In this document: in pieces, positions 27,712 to 37,301 of the stretch
Layout: each line of letters opens with the position of its first letter
How positions within the stretch are numbered: position 1 is the stretch's first letter
DNA from: Thiotrichaceae bacterium
GTDB lineage: Bacteria; Pseudomonadota; Gammaproteobacteria; SZUA-140
DNA length: 64,000 nucleotides
Direction of reading: 5' to 3'
Assembly: GCA_002401765.2 (NCBI GenBank)
Contig: NVTY02000079.1
Span: forward strand, 62,001-126,000
Program-made: the position numbers and the translations under genes
Notes under the pieces: generated by a model
The model's input: only the letters and a program-made list of their open reading frames with translations
What the model was told of the DNA's origin: nothing
Database searches by the model: none

Positions 27712-28935
27712 TTAGAAGAGTTCTACTTCTCCTTCAACAATTGATTCCTGGTGCGCGGGTTTATCTCTTTCATGATTCAACTTTGATCTTGAATCCTTTA
27801 ACTTAGATTTTAATGCATTGATGGATGCTTCATATGTGACATCACTGCCGATAGTATCTAGTTCAGAAATGCTACCGAGGATGTCATTTGAAAAGACTTT
27901 TAATTTTTCTAGGTATTTTTGAGATGAATCTATTTGTTGGCTAACAATATCCTCAAACTGAAGTCCTCGTACCGCCTGGTTCACATTATTGTTAATGTTA
28001 TCTGAGATTAATGAGACCTCACAAAGGTTTTCAGAGACTCGGCTGTTCATGTTTCCGACCTCTTCAAGCATCATATCGACTCTACTTTTTGCGGAAATGG
28101 CCATATTCATATCTTTGGATGCGACATCACCCACAATTCTTCTAGCATCAGTGATTGATACCCTTGTCTTTTCAACATGGTCTCTAATTTCATCATTGAA
28201 CTTATTTGAATGTTGAGACAGTTTTCTAACTTCATCTGCCACCACTGCAAAACCACGGCCGGCCTCACCTGCATGCGCAGCTTCGATGGCAGCATTAAGT
28301 GCAAGTAGGCTAGTTTGGTCTGCGATTGTCTTAATGTCTTCTAAGAGCTTAAATATTTCGTCCATTTGATAGACCATGTCATCTATCTTATGTACTGTCT
28401 CTATACTCTGTTTACTCACATTAACTAGAAGGTCAATGAAGTATGTAAGAATTTCAGATGTTTCGTTAGCAAATTCTTTGATGCCAATAGCCTTATCATT
28501 ATCCCCCGTTCCTTTTAGAGATGCCCCTGATACATTGTCAATCAGTGACGCAACCATCCCTTTTTGGTTCTGTATGTCGTTGTTTAGCCCGCTAAAGCTA
28601 CTCCCCAGATTAGAGACAGCATCGCCAATGACCCCACGCGCCTGTTTTAGCTCTTTACATGAACTTTCAACTTCAGTGTTCAGTGCATCGTTTATGATGG
28701 TGACGAAGTCGATTAAGTTTTCGTGACTTGATATTTCAGATTGAGATTTTTTCTCTTGAGCTGTGATATTTGTGCTTGCTGATGATTGTGATCTTAGCGA
28801 GGCGTAAACCCATAAGGACAGCGTAATAACCAGAGCGGGGGTCTCAGCTTGTCCGTCTCCACCATTTATCACCAGCGCCATGAGAATAATGCTTGCGGTC
28901 AGCGGTACAAAATAACTTTTAAGGTATGCGCTCAT
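27712..28935 (-). CDS. Short membrane MCP-like signalling protein with a CheZ-like DxxxQ helix
   Basis: A 407-residue protein with two N-terminal TM helices (about 8-25 and 33-48) and no periplasmic domain. The cytoplasmic part holds an MCP hairpin ([21 protein letters not shown]) near 210-235, so it can join receptor arrays. Towards the C-terminus [11 protein letters not shown] places Asp329 four residues before Gln333, the same spacing as the Asp/Gln pair in the CheZ phosphatase helix (FQDLTGQ). The protein ends in VELF. It has its own near-perfect FliA promoter and starts the second half of the run (hsbA, hsbR, kinases). Phosphatase activity is inference. Confidence 0.85.
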   Translation of the reverse strand: MSAYLKSYFVPLTASIILMALVINGGDGQAETPALVITLSLWVYASLRSQSSASTNITAQEKKSQSEISSHENLIDFVTIINDALNTEVESSCKELKQARGVIGDAVSNLGSSFSGLNNDIQNQKGMVASLIDNVSGASLKGTGDNDKAIGIKEFANETSEILTYFIDLLVNVSKQSIETVHKIDDMVYQMDEIFKLLEDIKTIADQTSLLALNAAIEAAHAGEAGRGFAVVADEVRKLSQHSNKFNDEIRDHVEKTRVSITDARRIVGDVASKDMNMAISAKSRVDMMLEEVGNMNSRVSENLCEVSLISDNINNNVNQAVRGLQFEDIVSQQIDSSQKYLEKLKVFSNDILGSISELDTIGSDVTYEASINALKSKLKDSRSKLNHERDKPAHQESIVEGEVELF

Positions 28936-28976
28936 TTTTTGTCAATGTACCTATCAATAACAATTGCTGTAAACAT

Positions 28977-29003
28977 TTATCGGTCTCATGAAATGGAACT
29001 TTA
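28977..29003 (-). promoter_or_regulatory. FliA (sigma-28) promoter of the MCP-like/hsbA/hsbR unit
   Basis: Minus strand: TAAAGTTC (28996-29003), exactly 11 bases, then ACCGATAA (28977-28984). The consensus is TAAAGTTT-N11-GCCGATAA, so 14 of 16 positions match. It lies about 40 bases before the MCP-like start and just past the cheB stop. Confidence 0.8.
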
Positions 29004-29012
29004 TATAATTAC

Positions 29013-30104
29013 TTATTTGATTTTATTTACAAGTGTGATTATCTTTGCTGATATAGAATTAAGCGGTAGTATGCTATCCACGCCACCTAATTTTACGGCC
29101 TCGCCAGGCATACCCCACACAACACTTGTTTTTTCATCCTGAGCGATGGTGGCAGCACCCACTTCATTCAACTCTTTCATACCTGCAGCGCCATCATCCC
29201 CCATACCCGTGAGTATCACTCCGATGGCATTATGGCCGACATTCTGAGCGACTGAGCGGAACATGACGTCTACAGAGGGGCGATGTCTGTTTACAGGCAG
29301 GCCATCGTTTAGGCGGCAGACAAAGCGTGCACCATCTCGCTCAATCAGCAAGTGATGGCTTCCCGGTGCAATATATGCATGCCCAGGAAGTATTTGTTGA
29401 CCATCGTGAGCTTCATATACGGTCATGGCAGAGCAGCCATTCATTCTTTTAGCGAATGGCGTACTAAATGCTTCGGGTATATGCTGTGAAATGACCATGC
29501 CTGGCGCATCTGCTGGCATTTTCATTAAGACTTCCTTAATTGCTTCAGTGCCACCTGTTGAAGCACCCAGCGCAATAATCGTATCGGTAGTTTTGAAGTG
29601 TCGTTTAGTGGCGCGATTGTTTTTCTCTAAGATGACATCGGCTGAATTTTTAGCGGCTACTTCGCCAATTGAATTGGACGATTCTGTCATGGCATGGACA
29701 TTAGCAGTTGATGCAGCTTTTACTTTGCTAGTTATTTCATAAGTATAATCAGGCAATGAATGGGCAAGGTCTAGTTTTGGTTTAGAGACAAAATCAACCG
29801 CGCCAGATGCAAGTGCTTCTAGTGTGATATCCGCACCTTTTTCGGTGAGTGATGAGATCATGATGACGGGTATTGGGTGCAATCTCATTAGATTCTTAAG
29901 GAATGTGATTCCATCCATGCGGGGCATTTCAACATCAAGTGTGATCACATCTGGCTTGAGTTTTTTTATCTTTTCTCTTGCGACAAATGGGTCCTGTGCA
30001 GTGCCAACAACCTCAATATCTTTATCAGTTTCTAGTATCTCACTAAGAAGCTTACGAATCAGAGATGAGTCGTCAACGATGAGTACTTTTATTTTTTTGA
30101 TCAT
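29013..30104 (-). CDS. cheB: Chemotaxis methylesterase/glutamine deamidase CheB
   Basis: A 363-residue CheB with an N-terminal receiver ([14 protein letters not shown], Asp57 in [12 protein letters not shown]) and a C-terminal esterase. Catalytic elements are visible: Ser in [11 protein letters not shown], His in SQHIPEAFS and Asp in [12 protein letters not shown]. Phosphorylated by CheA, it removes methyl groups from receptors. The start is 9 bases after cheD and the gene closes the Che2-like block R-D-B. Confidence 0.97.
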   Translation of the reverse strand: MIKKIKVLIVDDSSLIRKLLSEILETDKDIEVVGTAQDPFVAREKIKKLKPDVITLDVEMPRMDGITFLKNLMRLHPIPVIMISSLTEKGADITLEALASGAVDFVSKPKLDLAHSLPDYTYEITSKVKAASTANVHAMTESSNSIGEVAAKNSADVILEKNNRATKRHFKTTDTIIALGASTGGTEAIKEVLMKMPADAPGMVISQHIPEAFSTPFAKRMNGCSAMTVYEAHDGQQILPGHAYIAPGSHHLLIERDGARFVCRLNDGLPVNRHRPSVDVMFRSVAQNVGHNAIGVILTGMGDDGAAGMKELNEVGAATIAQDEKTSVVWGMPGEAVKLGGVDSILPLNSISAKIITLVNKIK

Positions 30105-30113
30105 GTTAGCCCC

Positions 30114-30746
30114 TCAGAAAAGTTCAATATCGCTTTTAACGGGCTTATTGATGAGGTCTTTCATGTAGTCTGCTTCACGCTCAATCACAGTTTCATTATG
30201 GAGTTTTCTTAGTTTCTTGATCCTCACGCGACCAGAATCAGGGAAATAATATACTTTTCTTGGGTGAGCGGAACCGACGTCACTTGAAAGTAAGTTTAGC
30301 CCTTCAGTTTTTATATAAGTAATTGCAAACTCAATATTCCGTTCTCCTACATCCGTCACATTCCTTAAGATCTTTCCGCCACCAAATATCTTTACTTCAA
30401 GGTTTTTCTTCTTCCCTCCATTTTTTAAAATTTCATTGATTAACATCTCCATTGCGAAGTTACCATACCGTGCTGATTCACTGAGTTTGGCGCCATTCCC
30501 GCTATTATCAGCTGGAAGCATGAAATGGTTCATCCCACCTATACCCGCTTGGGGGTCTCGTATGCATGCCGATATGCAAGATCCTAACACCGTTACAATG
30601 GCTTCATTTTCTTTGGTGACGTAAAATTGTCCTGGTAGGATCTTTGCAGAGATCAGTTCATTTTGCTTGTCCCAGTAACGATTTATGTGAGAAAACCCTG
30701 GTAGGCATTCTGAAATCTGGACGTTATTTCCACTTTGTAAAGGCAT
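30114..30746 (-). CDS. cheD: Receptor glutamine deamidase CheD
   Basis: A 210-residue CheD with the catalytic Cys57 in VLGSCISACIRD and His74 in GGMNHFMLP. CheD deamidates receptor glutamines and can bind CheC/CheX-type phosphatases; a CheX-like gene is present at 60.8 kb. The C-terminus SDIELF resembles the VELF end of the MCP-like protein in the same run. The protein lies 10 bases after cheR and 9 before cheB. Confidence 0.96.
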   Translation of the reverse strand: MPLQSGNNVQISECLPGFSHINRYWDKQNELISAKILPGQFYVTKENEAIVTVLGSCISACIRDPQAGIGGMNHFMLPADNSGNGAKLSESARYGNFAMEMLINEILKNGGKKKNLEVKIFGGGKILRNVTDVGERNIEFAITYIKTEGLNLLSSDVGSAHPRKVYYFPDSGRVRIKKLRKLHNETVIEREADYMKDLINKPVKSDIELF

Positions 30747-30756
30747 TAGACTTCTC

Positions 30757-31590
30757 TTATTTTATTTTCTTATAGATAGTTTGCCCAAGTAGACTAAATC
30801 GATCAGATACTTTAAAGAGTGACTCAGAGTGCCCTATAAATAAATGTGCATCATTTTTTAAAACGTTTGCATATCTGTTAAATAGAGCTTTCTGTGTCTC
30901 TTTGTCAAAATAAATCACGACATTTCTACAGAATATAAAATCAAATGGCCCTTTTGTTGGCCATTCACGTAGTAAGTTAAGCTGTTTAAAGGTGATTAAA
31001 TCCTGTAGCTCAGGTCTGACACGCACGGTTCCTGCGTTATCACCTTTGCCCTTAAGGAACCATTTCTTTTTACGTCCACTACTCAAACTATCAATGCGGT
31101 CGCTCTTATAAACACCATTTTTAGCGGTATTTAATACATCAGAGTCCAAGTCTGTTGCCAGTATCTTGACATCCCATGAGTCGACCGAAGGGATTGCCTC
31201 TTTCATTGCAATGGCAAGTGAATAAGGCTCTTCGCCTGTCGAACATCCTGCCGACCAAATCCTAATGCGTTTATCACTGTTGGATTTAGTTAACGCTGGA
31301 ATGAGCGTTTTTGCCAGGTGCTGAAAGTGGTGGTCTTCTCTGAAAAATGCAGTCAGGTTAGTGGTGATCGCATTCGTAAACTTAATAAGTTCATCACCAT
31401 CTCCGCCCTCAACAAGCGAGCAATAATCTGAAAAATGGTCGATTTTAAGGGCTCTCAGTCGCCTGGATAGGCGACTGTAAACCATGTCCTTTTTGGCATT
31501 AGATAGCGAGATCCCAGTGTGACTCTTGACAAGGGTTCTAACCTTTTTGAAGTCCTTATCAGTAAAGTCAAAATCACGAATTTTTTCCAT
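30757..31590 (-). CDS. cheR: Chemoreceptor methyltransferase CheR (Che2-type)
   Basis: A 277-residue CheR with an N-terminal helical domain (VKSHTGISLSNAKKDMVYSRLSRRL) and a SAM-binding domain (IRIWSAGCSTGEEPYSLAI; DLDSDVLNTAKNGVY; FDFIFCRNVVIYFD). It lies directly after the receptor gene whose product ends in EWEEF, the type of pentapeptide that tethers CheR or CheB, so it is probably the dedicated methyltransferase of that receptor. A second cheR lies at 41.9 kb with the flagellar genes. Confidence 0.96.
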   Translation of the reverse strand: MEKIRDFDFTDKDFKKVRTLVKSHTGISLSNAKKDMVYSRLSRRLRALKIDHFSDYCSLVEGGDGDELIKFTNAITTNLTAFFREDHHFQHLAKTLIPALTKSNSDKRIRIWSAGCSTGEEPYSLAIAMKEAIPSVDSWDVKILATDLDSDVLNTAKNGVYKSDRIDSLSSGRKKKWFLKGKGDNAGTVRVRPELQDLITFKQLNLLREWPTKGPFDFIFCRNVVIYFDKETQKALFNRYANVLKNDAHLFIGHSESLFKVSDRFSLLGQTIYKKIK

Positions 31591-31624
31591 GTTATTATGA
31601 ACTCATCAGTTGTCTTGATATGGT

Positions 31625-34429
31625 TTAAAATTCTTCCCATTCATCGCTGTCGACGGTTGTATTTTTCTGTTTAGCGCGTGGCGCTGATTTTTTTTTTGGT
31701 GCAGCAGTACGCGCTTCGGGTGCTCTGTTTCGAGCCTTAGCTCTTGGTCTTGCTGGCGGTGCTTCATCACTATCATCAGCGCCAAAAAACTCCATCAGTT
31801 GTGAGAGCCCTTTAGATTGCTCATCCATCGATTCACTGGCGGCGGCGGCTTCTTCAACCAGTGCGGCGTTCTGTTGTGTTACCTCATCCATCTGGATAAT
31901 GGCTTTATTGACCTGGTCAATGCCGGCTGATTGTTCCTGACTTGCGGCTGCGATTTCGGCGATAATATCACTTACTTTTTTCACAGCAGTTACAATTTCT
32001 TCTAGTGTTTTTCCCGATTCATCAACCAGTTTGCTGCCTTCATCAACCTTCTCAACACTGTCATTGATTAAGGCCTTGATCTCTTTTGCAGCAGCTGCAC
32101 TTCGTTGTGCCAGATTTCTTACTTCACCTGCGACAACTGCAAATCCTCTTCCTTGTTCGCCTGCACGAGCTGCCTCGACGGCTGCATTCAGTGCTAATAA
32201 ATTTGTCTGGAATGCTATTTCATCAATGACACTAATGATGTCTGCTATTTTCTTACTGCTGTTGTTGATTTCGGACATTGCCGATACTGCTTTGCCAACA
32301 ACTTTCCCGCCTTTTTCTGCTTGTTCTCGCGCACCACTGGCCAACTGATTGGCCTGGTTTGCATTATCAGCATTTTGTTTCACTGTCCCTGTTAATTGCT
32401 CCATGCTGGATGCCGTTTCTTCGAGTGAAGAGGCTTGTTCTTCTGTGCGCTGGCTTAGATCCTGATTACCTTGGGCGATCTCACCAGCACCAGATGTGAT
32501 GGCGGATGCAGATTCTCTTATATCACCTACCATATTGCGAAGATTATTAACTGAAGTATCAATCGCCTCTTGTAATATGGCGAATTCACCTTCAAATTCT
32601 CCGTTCATATTTTGAGAAAGATCGCCTTCCGCAAGGGCTTTCATCACTCTTGTCCCTTCTTGTACTGGGTCTACGACTGCATCTAGCATCTGATTAATGC
32701 CATCTGAAAGGGTTTTCATGAAACCCTCATATGAGGATGAGTCAATTCTTTTGGACAGATCACCAGCAGATGCAGCGTCAATCAGCGCTTGCATTTGGCG
32801 TTCAGCATCTTTCTGTTCGGTGATATCTCGCCATTCCACCATGTTGCCCATTAAGTTTCCTTCGCCATCGATGATTGCGGTGGCATTAACCTCGAATTCA
32901 AGATCTGCTACACGTAACTCAGCCTTTGCAGGCAAGTTGTTTTTATTGCCGAGCAGGGCACGCTGGTGTGATGGGTTTTTATGGAATTGGTCAATACATT
33001 GCCCAACCAGGTTATGAGGATCAAACCCCGGGAATGCGGCACGAAGTTGCGTTTCTCGCTTCACTAGCATCTGAATGACTGAAGGGTTGACGTATGTAAT
33101 AGTGAGGTCGGTATCACATAGCATCAAATTTGTTTGTGCACCATCAACGGCTGATTGCAATCTTGCCACTTCGAGTTCTTTGATACGCTGCTCTGTTACA
33201 TCAGACCATTCGAGTGAATTTCCGATATATTCCCCACTGCTATCAAGCATCGCGCTGACATTAATTCTGAATTTTAATGGCCCTACTGCGATGTCAGTAG
33301 AATAGGGGAAATTGTTAGGATTATTTAACAATTGTCTTTGATGTGCTGGATTTTTATGAAATATATCGATACAGGTACCAATGATATTATTGACCTCAAA
33401 GCCTGGATATACGGATTTTAGTGCGTTTTCATGTGATCTCAATAAGGCAATGGTGGAGTCATTCGCATAGGTGACTACCAGGTCTCTATCGATCATCATA
33501 ATGGATGTCATGGCGTTATCAACGGTTGATTGCAGGCGCATTACATCATCTTCTTTTTTCCTCACTTCGGTTACATCGGCCCATTCAAGTGAATTTCCTA
33601 GGTGGTTCCCATCATGATCGAGAATGGCGCTGGCATTGATATTAAACTTCAAGGGGCCAACCTGAATATCAGTTGAATAGGGCATATTGGCTGGATTGGC
33701 TAGGATTTTTCGTTGATGCGAAGGATCTTTATGAAAGATATCAATACATGTCCCTACAATGCCATCGACAGTAAATCCAGGAAAAAGCGAGGTCAGGGCC
33801 TCTTTATTTTTTTTGAGTAATGCGATAGTTGCATCATTTGCGTAGGTGATGACTAAGTCTAAATCGATCATCATAAAAGGTGTCATGGCATTATCAACGG
33901 CAGCTTTCATTCGCAGCGCATGATCGTCCTTGACTTCTTTAATTCCAGATTTTACTGATTTTGTTGATGATGCCATGATTGAATTCTCCATTTTCCTGTA
34001 GTTGCCTATCATTGTAGTTGCGACGTTATTTAATGCCATCTGCCACATGCTTTCGATTTTCCCTGACCATTCATCTTCGGCAACTTGTTTCATTACATCA
34101 AGTAATGTAGTAACTACCGCTTCATAATGTTCTGGTTTAGCACCATATTGAATATGTTTTTCACCCAAGGATGACAATATGGTTTTGAGTTCATCAGGTT
34201 TTCTCAGGCTGCTGACAACGGTTGAGAGTGCTGATATAAGTTTTTTTTCCTGCTCTTTTATGCGGGTATTTTTAAATAAAGGTTTTACAGCGGGGTGCCT
34301 TAAAAATAGCTCTTTGTAGAATAGCTTTGATATCTGATTAGCCTTAGGAGCTAATTTCTCAAAGCTAACTTCAATTAATGAAATATCTAACTTCATTTCT
34401 TCTTTGGGTTTTTCAAGTAACGACGTCAT
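31625..34429 (-). CDS. Soluble chemoreceptor: globin, three PAS, HAMP repeat, MCP signalling domain, EWEEF tail (Aer2-like)
   Basis: A 934-residue protein with no TM segment. Residues 15-150 are a globin close to the flavohaemoglobin/Vitreoscilla type, with Tyr38 (B10), Phe52 (CD1) and proximal His92 in [14 protein letters not shown]. Three PAS repeats follow (about 165-285, 290-410, 415-535). Each carries FHKxPxHQR and a closing EWxDxTE, which resembles the haem-PAS of Aer2 including its conserved His and Trp. Then come two HAMP-like units (about 540-635), an MCP hairpin ([19 protein letters not shown]) and a C-terminal EWEEF pentapeptide. The order cheY-cheA-cheW-receptor-cheR-cheD-cheB is that of Pseudomonas Che2, where the receptor is Aer2. 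Oxygen or NO sensing is inferred from the haem residues. Confidence 0.92.
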   Translation of the reverse strand: MTSLLEKPKEEMKLDISLIEVSFEKLAPKANQISKLFYKELFLRHPAVKPLFKNTRIKEQEKKLISALSTVVSSLRKPDELKTILSSLGEKHIQYGAKPEHYEAVVTTLLDVMKQVAEDEWSGKIESMWQMALNNVATTMIGNYRKMENSIMASSTKSVKSGIKEVKDDHALRMKAAVDNAMTPFMMIDLDLVITYANDATIALLKKNKEALTSLFPGFTVDGIVGTCIDIFHKDPSHQRKILANPANMPYSTDIQVGPLKFNINASAILDHDGNHLGNSLEWADVTEVRKKEDDVMRLQSTVDNAMTSIMMIDRDLVVTYANDSTIALLRSHENALKSVYPGFEVNNIIGTCIDIFHKNPAHQRQLLNNPNNFPYSTDIAVGPLKFRINVSAMLDSSGEYIGNSLEWSDVTEQRIKELEVARLQSAVDGAQTNLMLCDTDLTITYVNPSVIQMLVKRETQLRAAFPGFDPHNLVGQCIDQFHKNPSHQRALLGNKNNLPAKAELRVADLEFEVNATAIIDGEGNLMGNMVEWRDITEQKDAERQMQALIDAASAGDLSKRIDSSSYEGFMKTLSDGINQMLDAVVDPVQEGTRVMKALAEGDLSQNMNGEFEGEFAILQEAIDTSVNNLRNMVGDIRESASAITSGAGEIAQGNQDLSQRTEEQASSLEETASSMEQLTGTVKQNADNANQANQLASGAREQAEKGGKVVGKAVSAMSEINNSSKKIADIISVIDEIAFQTNLLALNAAVEAARAGEQGRGFAVVAGEVRNLAQRSAAAAKEIKALINDSVEKVDEGSKLVDESGKTLEEIVTAVKKVSDIIAEIAAASQEQSAGIDQVNKAIIQMDEVTQQNAALVEEAAAASESMDEQSKGLSQLMEFFGADDSDEAPPARPRAKARNRAPEARTAAPKKKSAPRAKQKNTTVDSDEWEEF

Positions 34430-34479
34430 TTTTTCACGCCCCTGTTAGACGTTAATGTTACTGCTATTTTAATCGGCAT
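34426..34479 (-). CDS. 17-codon leader peptide ORF coupled to the receptor start
   Basis: A short frame with a good ribosome site (AAGGAG, 8-base spacing) encodes [17 protein letters not shown]. Its TGA overlaps the receptor ATG as ATGA. The peptide has no recognisable domain. The arrangement would make receptor translation depend on ribosomes finishing this ORF. It may instead simply mark a strong initiation region; there is no direct evidence of expression. Confidence 0.45.
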   Translation of the reverse strand: MPIKIAVTLTSNRGVKK

Positions 34480-34500
34480 TTTACCATCTCCTTAGCTAAT

Positions 34501-34668
34501 CTAGCCGTACCATGTCATATCTGAAAATATCTGTTCTAGTATTTTAGTATTTTCATTGTTAGATCGAGAATCATCATTTCTAGTTTTATTATCGACATGA
34601 TGATTTCCTTTATCATTACGCTGTTTTTGATTTTTTTGATGAGTCGTACTGATTTTAGAACTTTTCAT
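34501..34668 (-). CDS. 55-residue uncharacterised protein between cheW and the receptor
   Basis: This small gene starts at ATG 34668 with AGGG 8 bases upstream and ends at TAG 34501-34503. The first 40 residues are extremely polar (Lys, Asn, Asp, His, Arg; for example KNQKQRNDKGNHH), and the last 13 form an amphipathic or hydrophobic end (KILEQIFSDMTWYG). I do not recognise it. It is 26 bases after cheW and co-directional, so it is probably translated with the array components. A disordered linker plus a short docking helix would fit a tether or adaptor, which is only a guess. Confidence 0.6.
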   Translation of the reverse strand: MKSSKISTTHQKNQKQRNDKGNHHVDNKTRNDDSRSNNENTKILEQIFSDMTWYG

Positions 34669-34694
34669 TTGTCAAACCCTAGTTATAAAGTCAC

Positions 34695-35207
34695 TTATTG
34701 AAGAAGTTCATCGGCATTATCCATGATGCCACTATTCAATAATTTGTCGATCTCAAGTACGATCACCATTTTTTCTTCTAGCGTTGCCAGGCCTTTAACG
34801 TAGTCGATACTGATTGTTCCGAAATCTGGTGGCGGCTTCATCTCGTCTTCTGAAACGTTATATACATCGGACACTGCATCAACAACGATGCCCATTGTTC
34901 TATTACCATTTTCACTTTCGACTTTCAGTACGATCACCACCGTCGTTGCACCATAAGGAATTTCATCGAGTGAAAAACGGTGTCTCAAATCAATGATGGG
35001 CACAATGGTACCGCGAAGATTAATCACCCCTTTAATATAGTCGGGTGTATTTGGAATAGGGGTGACACTATCCCAGCCCTTTATCTCTTGTACCCGTAAT
35101 ATATCTACTCCATATTCTTCGCCTGCAAGAATGAATGTTAGGTATTGATCTGTATCTGTCATGACATCAACGGCGGTGTTTGTATCGACATGTTGTGCTG
35201 TACTCAT
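34695..35207 (-). CDS. cheW: Chemotaxis coupling protein CheW
   Basis: A 170-residue single CheW domain with YLTFILAGEEYGVDILRVQEI, TPIPNTPDYIKGVINLRG and VVIVLKVESENGNRTMGIVVDAVSD-type strands (shown in part). It couples receptors to CheA. It starts 12 bases after cheA, and the N-terminal 20 residues before the domain are polar. It belongs to the Che2-like block rather than to cheV of the flagellar cluster. Confidence 0.97.
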   Translation of the reverse strand: MSTAQHVDTNTAVDVMTDTDQYLTFILAGEEYGVDILRVQEIKGWDSVTPIPNTPDYIKGVINLRGTIVPIIDLRHRFSLDEIPYGATTVVIVLKVESENGNRTMGIVVDAVSDVYNVSEDEMKPPPDFGTISIDYVKGLATLEEKMVIVLEIDKLLNSGIMDNADELLQ

Positions 35208-35219
35208 AGTTTCATCTCC

Positions 35220-37295
35220 TTACGCAACTTCCCTTACGCCACTTTCCGGGCTGCGCTTGGGTGTTGGTGGATTTCGTGATAGATCAATTAACCCATCGAC
35301 ATCTAGAATTAGTGCAACTGTTCCATCGCCAAGAATGGTGGCCCCTGAAACACCATCGACACGTTTGTAATTCGTTTCTAAGCTCTTAATCACGACTTGT
35401 TGTTGTCCAAGCAGTTCATCGACAAGTAACCCTACTTTTTTACCATCACCTTCAACAACAACTAGTAAGCCACCTTCAAGGCTTTTTCTTTTGATCTTAA
35501 TCCCGAAAATATCGTGCATTCGTACGATAGGGATGTATTCATCACGGACTTTATAAAGCTCAGTTTGGCCTGCAATGTTATTCACAAATTCTTTTTTAAT
35601 CTGTAGTGATTCAACGATTGAAACCAGTGGGGTGATATAAATTTCGTCGCCGACACAAACAAGTTGTCCATCAAGAATGGCAAGTGTCAATGGCAATCTT
35701 ATTGTAAATGTGGTGCCATTACCTGCTTCTGATTTAACATCAATATTTCCACCAAGCTCTCTAATGTTTCTTTTCACGACATCCATGCCTACACCGCGCC
35801 CAGATATGTCACTCAACTGCTCAGCAGTGGAGAATCCTGGTTGGAATATAAGGTCATAAATCTTATCATCTGTAAGATTTTCATCACTACCGATAAGTTC
35901 TTTTTCAATTGCTTTGGCCTTTATTTTTTCCTTATTAAACCCAGCACCATCATCCTTAATCTCTATAATGATGTTTCCACCCTTGTGAAATGCATTCAAC
36001 TCAATAGTGCCAGATTCTGGTTTTCCTGCGGCCAGGCGCTCTGCTGGCATTTCAATGCCGTGATCAATGGAGTTTCTGACGAGATGCACGAGCGGGTCGC
36101 CAATTTTCTCCATCACAGTTTTATCGAGTTCGGTCTGTTCGCCGGTGGTCTTTAGCTCAATTTTCTTATCTAATTGTTGGCAAAGATCGTGTACCATTCT
36201 GGGGAATCGGTTAAATGCAAAGCTAATGGGAAGCATGCGGATGCGCATGACACTCTCTTGAAGCTCGCGGGTGTTTCGTTCTAATAACGTTAATCCATCG
36301 CGGAGTTTTTCCATGCGAGTGATATCAAAGTCGTCAAAATCGCAGTCGAGCTGTCCAATCATTGACTGTGTAATGACCAGTTCACCAACCATATTAATCA
36401 GCGCATCTACCTTATCAATACTGACCCGAATTGATGCGCTATCAGTATTGACTGGATATTTATTTGCCGTTGATTTCGCTGCTGCCTTAGGTGTGGGGGA
36501 TACGGATTTTGTATTGTTTTCAGCGACAGCCTCTTTTGATACCTCATTTGACTGTGGGGCATCACTTTTGATCTCAATAATCTCAAAGTCACATTCATCC
36601 TCAACCCATTCAAATATTTCTTTAACTTTTTCAATTTCAATATTTTCCTTGAGCGTCAACTCCCATGATAAATATGATTCTTCTGGATCAAGGTCATCAA
36701 GTATGGGCAGTTGAGAAATATCCACTTCAACTGACAGTGCCCCCAATTCTGCTAGCTCTCTAAACATTCTAACCGGATCATTACCTGTTTTAAGCATGTC
36801 ATGATAAGGCTTAAACTTTATCTTCCATCCTTCACGATCATCACTGGAGCCTGGTGTGGCCGTCGTTTTGTTTTTTTCAATGGTATGAGTTGCTGCGCTG
36901 TTGTTACCGGACGCTAAAATTTCTTCTAGCTCAGATTTTAGCTCGGCAGCACGCTCTGTATCGATAGGTGTTTTGTCCCTTGATGCGGCTAGCATTTGAC
37001 GTAAACAGTCTACTGACTGGAGGAGTGTATCGACAGAGACTTGTGTGACATCACGACTGCCATCCCTCATTTCATCAAGCAGCGTTTCCATTCCGTGGGT
37101 GAAATCTGCGACGTCGGTAAAGCCGAAGGTTGCACTGCCGCCTTTAATAGAATGGGCAGCGCGAAAAATTGAATTAACGGTTTCATCATCCGCTGCGCCA
37201 ATGTCCAGGTTTAATAACCCTGATTCCATTATGTCGAGTCCTTCGAAGCTTTCTTCGAAGAAGGTGCCGTGAAATTGTGTGATATCTATTGTCAT
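35220..37295 (-). CDS. cheA: Chemotaxis histidine kinase CheA
   Basis: A 691-residue CheA: Hpt/P1 with His48 in FRAAHSIKGGS, a linker and CheY-binding P2-like region (about 150-250), the P3 dimerisation helix (about 290-350), P4 ATPase (LVHLVRNSIDHGIE, DDGAGFN, GRGVGMDVVKRN) and a P5 CheW-like regulatory domain (about 545-680). It autophosphorylates and feeds CheY and CheB in the same operon. All catalytic motifs are intact. cheY ends 6 bases before its start. Confidence 0.97.
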   Translation of the reverse strand: MTIDITQFHGTFFEESFEGLDIMESGLLNLDIGAADDETVNSIFRAAHSIKGGSATFGFTDVADFTHGMETLLDEMRDGSRDVTQVSVDTLLQSVDCLRQMLAASRDKTPIDTERAAELKSELEEILASGNNSAATHTIEKNKTTATPGSSDDREGWKIKFKPYHDMLKTGNDPVRMFRELAELGALSVEVDISQLPILDDLDPEESYLSWELTLKENIEIEKVKEIFEWVEDECDFEIIEIKSDAPQSNEVSKEAVAENNTKSVSPTPKAAAKSTANKYPVNTDSASIRVSIDKVDALINMVGELVITQSMIGQLDCDFDDFDITRMEKLRDGLTLLERNTRELQESVMRIRMLPISFAFNRFPRMVHDLCQQLDKKIELKTTGEQTELDKTVMEKIGDPLVHLVRNSIDHGIEMPAERLAAGKPESGTIELNAFHKGGNIIIEIKDDGAGFNKEKIKAKAIEKELIGSDENLTDDKIYDLIFQPGFSTAEQLSDISGRGVGMDVVKRNIRELGGNIDVKSEAGNGTTFTIRLPLTLAILDGQLVCVGDEIYITPLVSIVESLQIKKEFVNNIAGQTELYKVRDEYIPIVRMHDIFGIKIKRKSLEGGLLVVVEGDGKKVGLLVDELLGQQQVVIKSLETNYKRVDGVSGATILGDGTVALILDVDGLIDLSRNPPTPKRSPESGVREVA

Positions 37296-37301
37296 TTCAG
37301 A

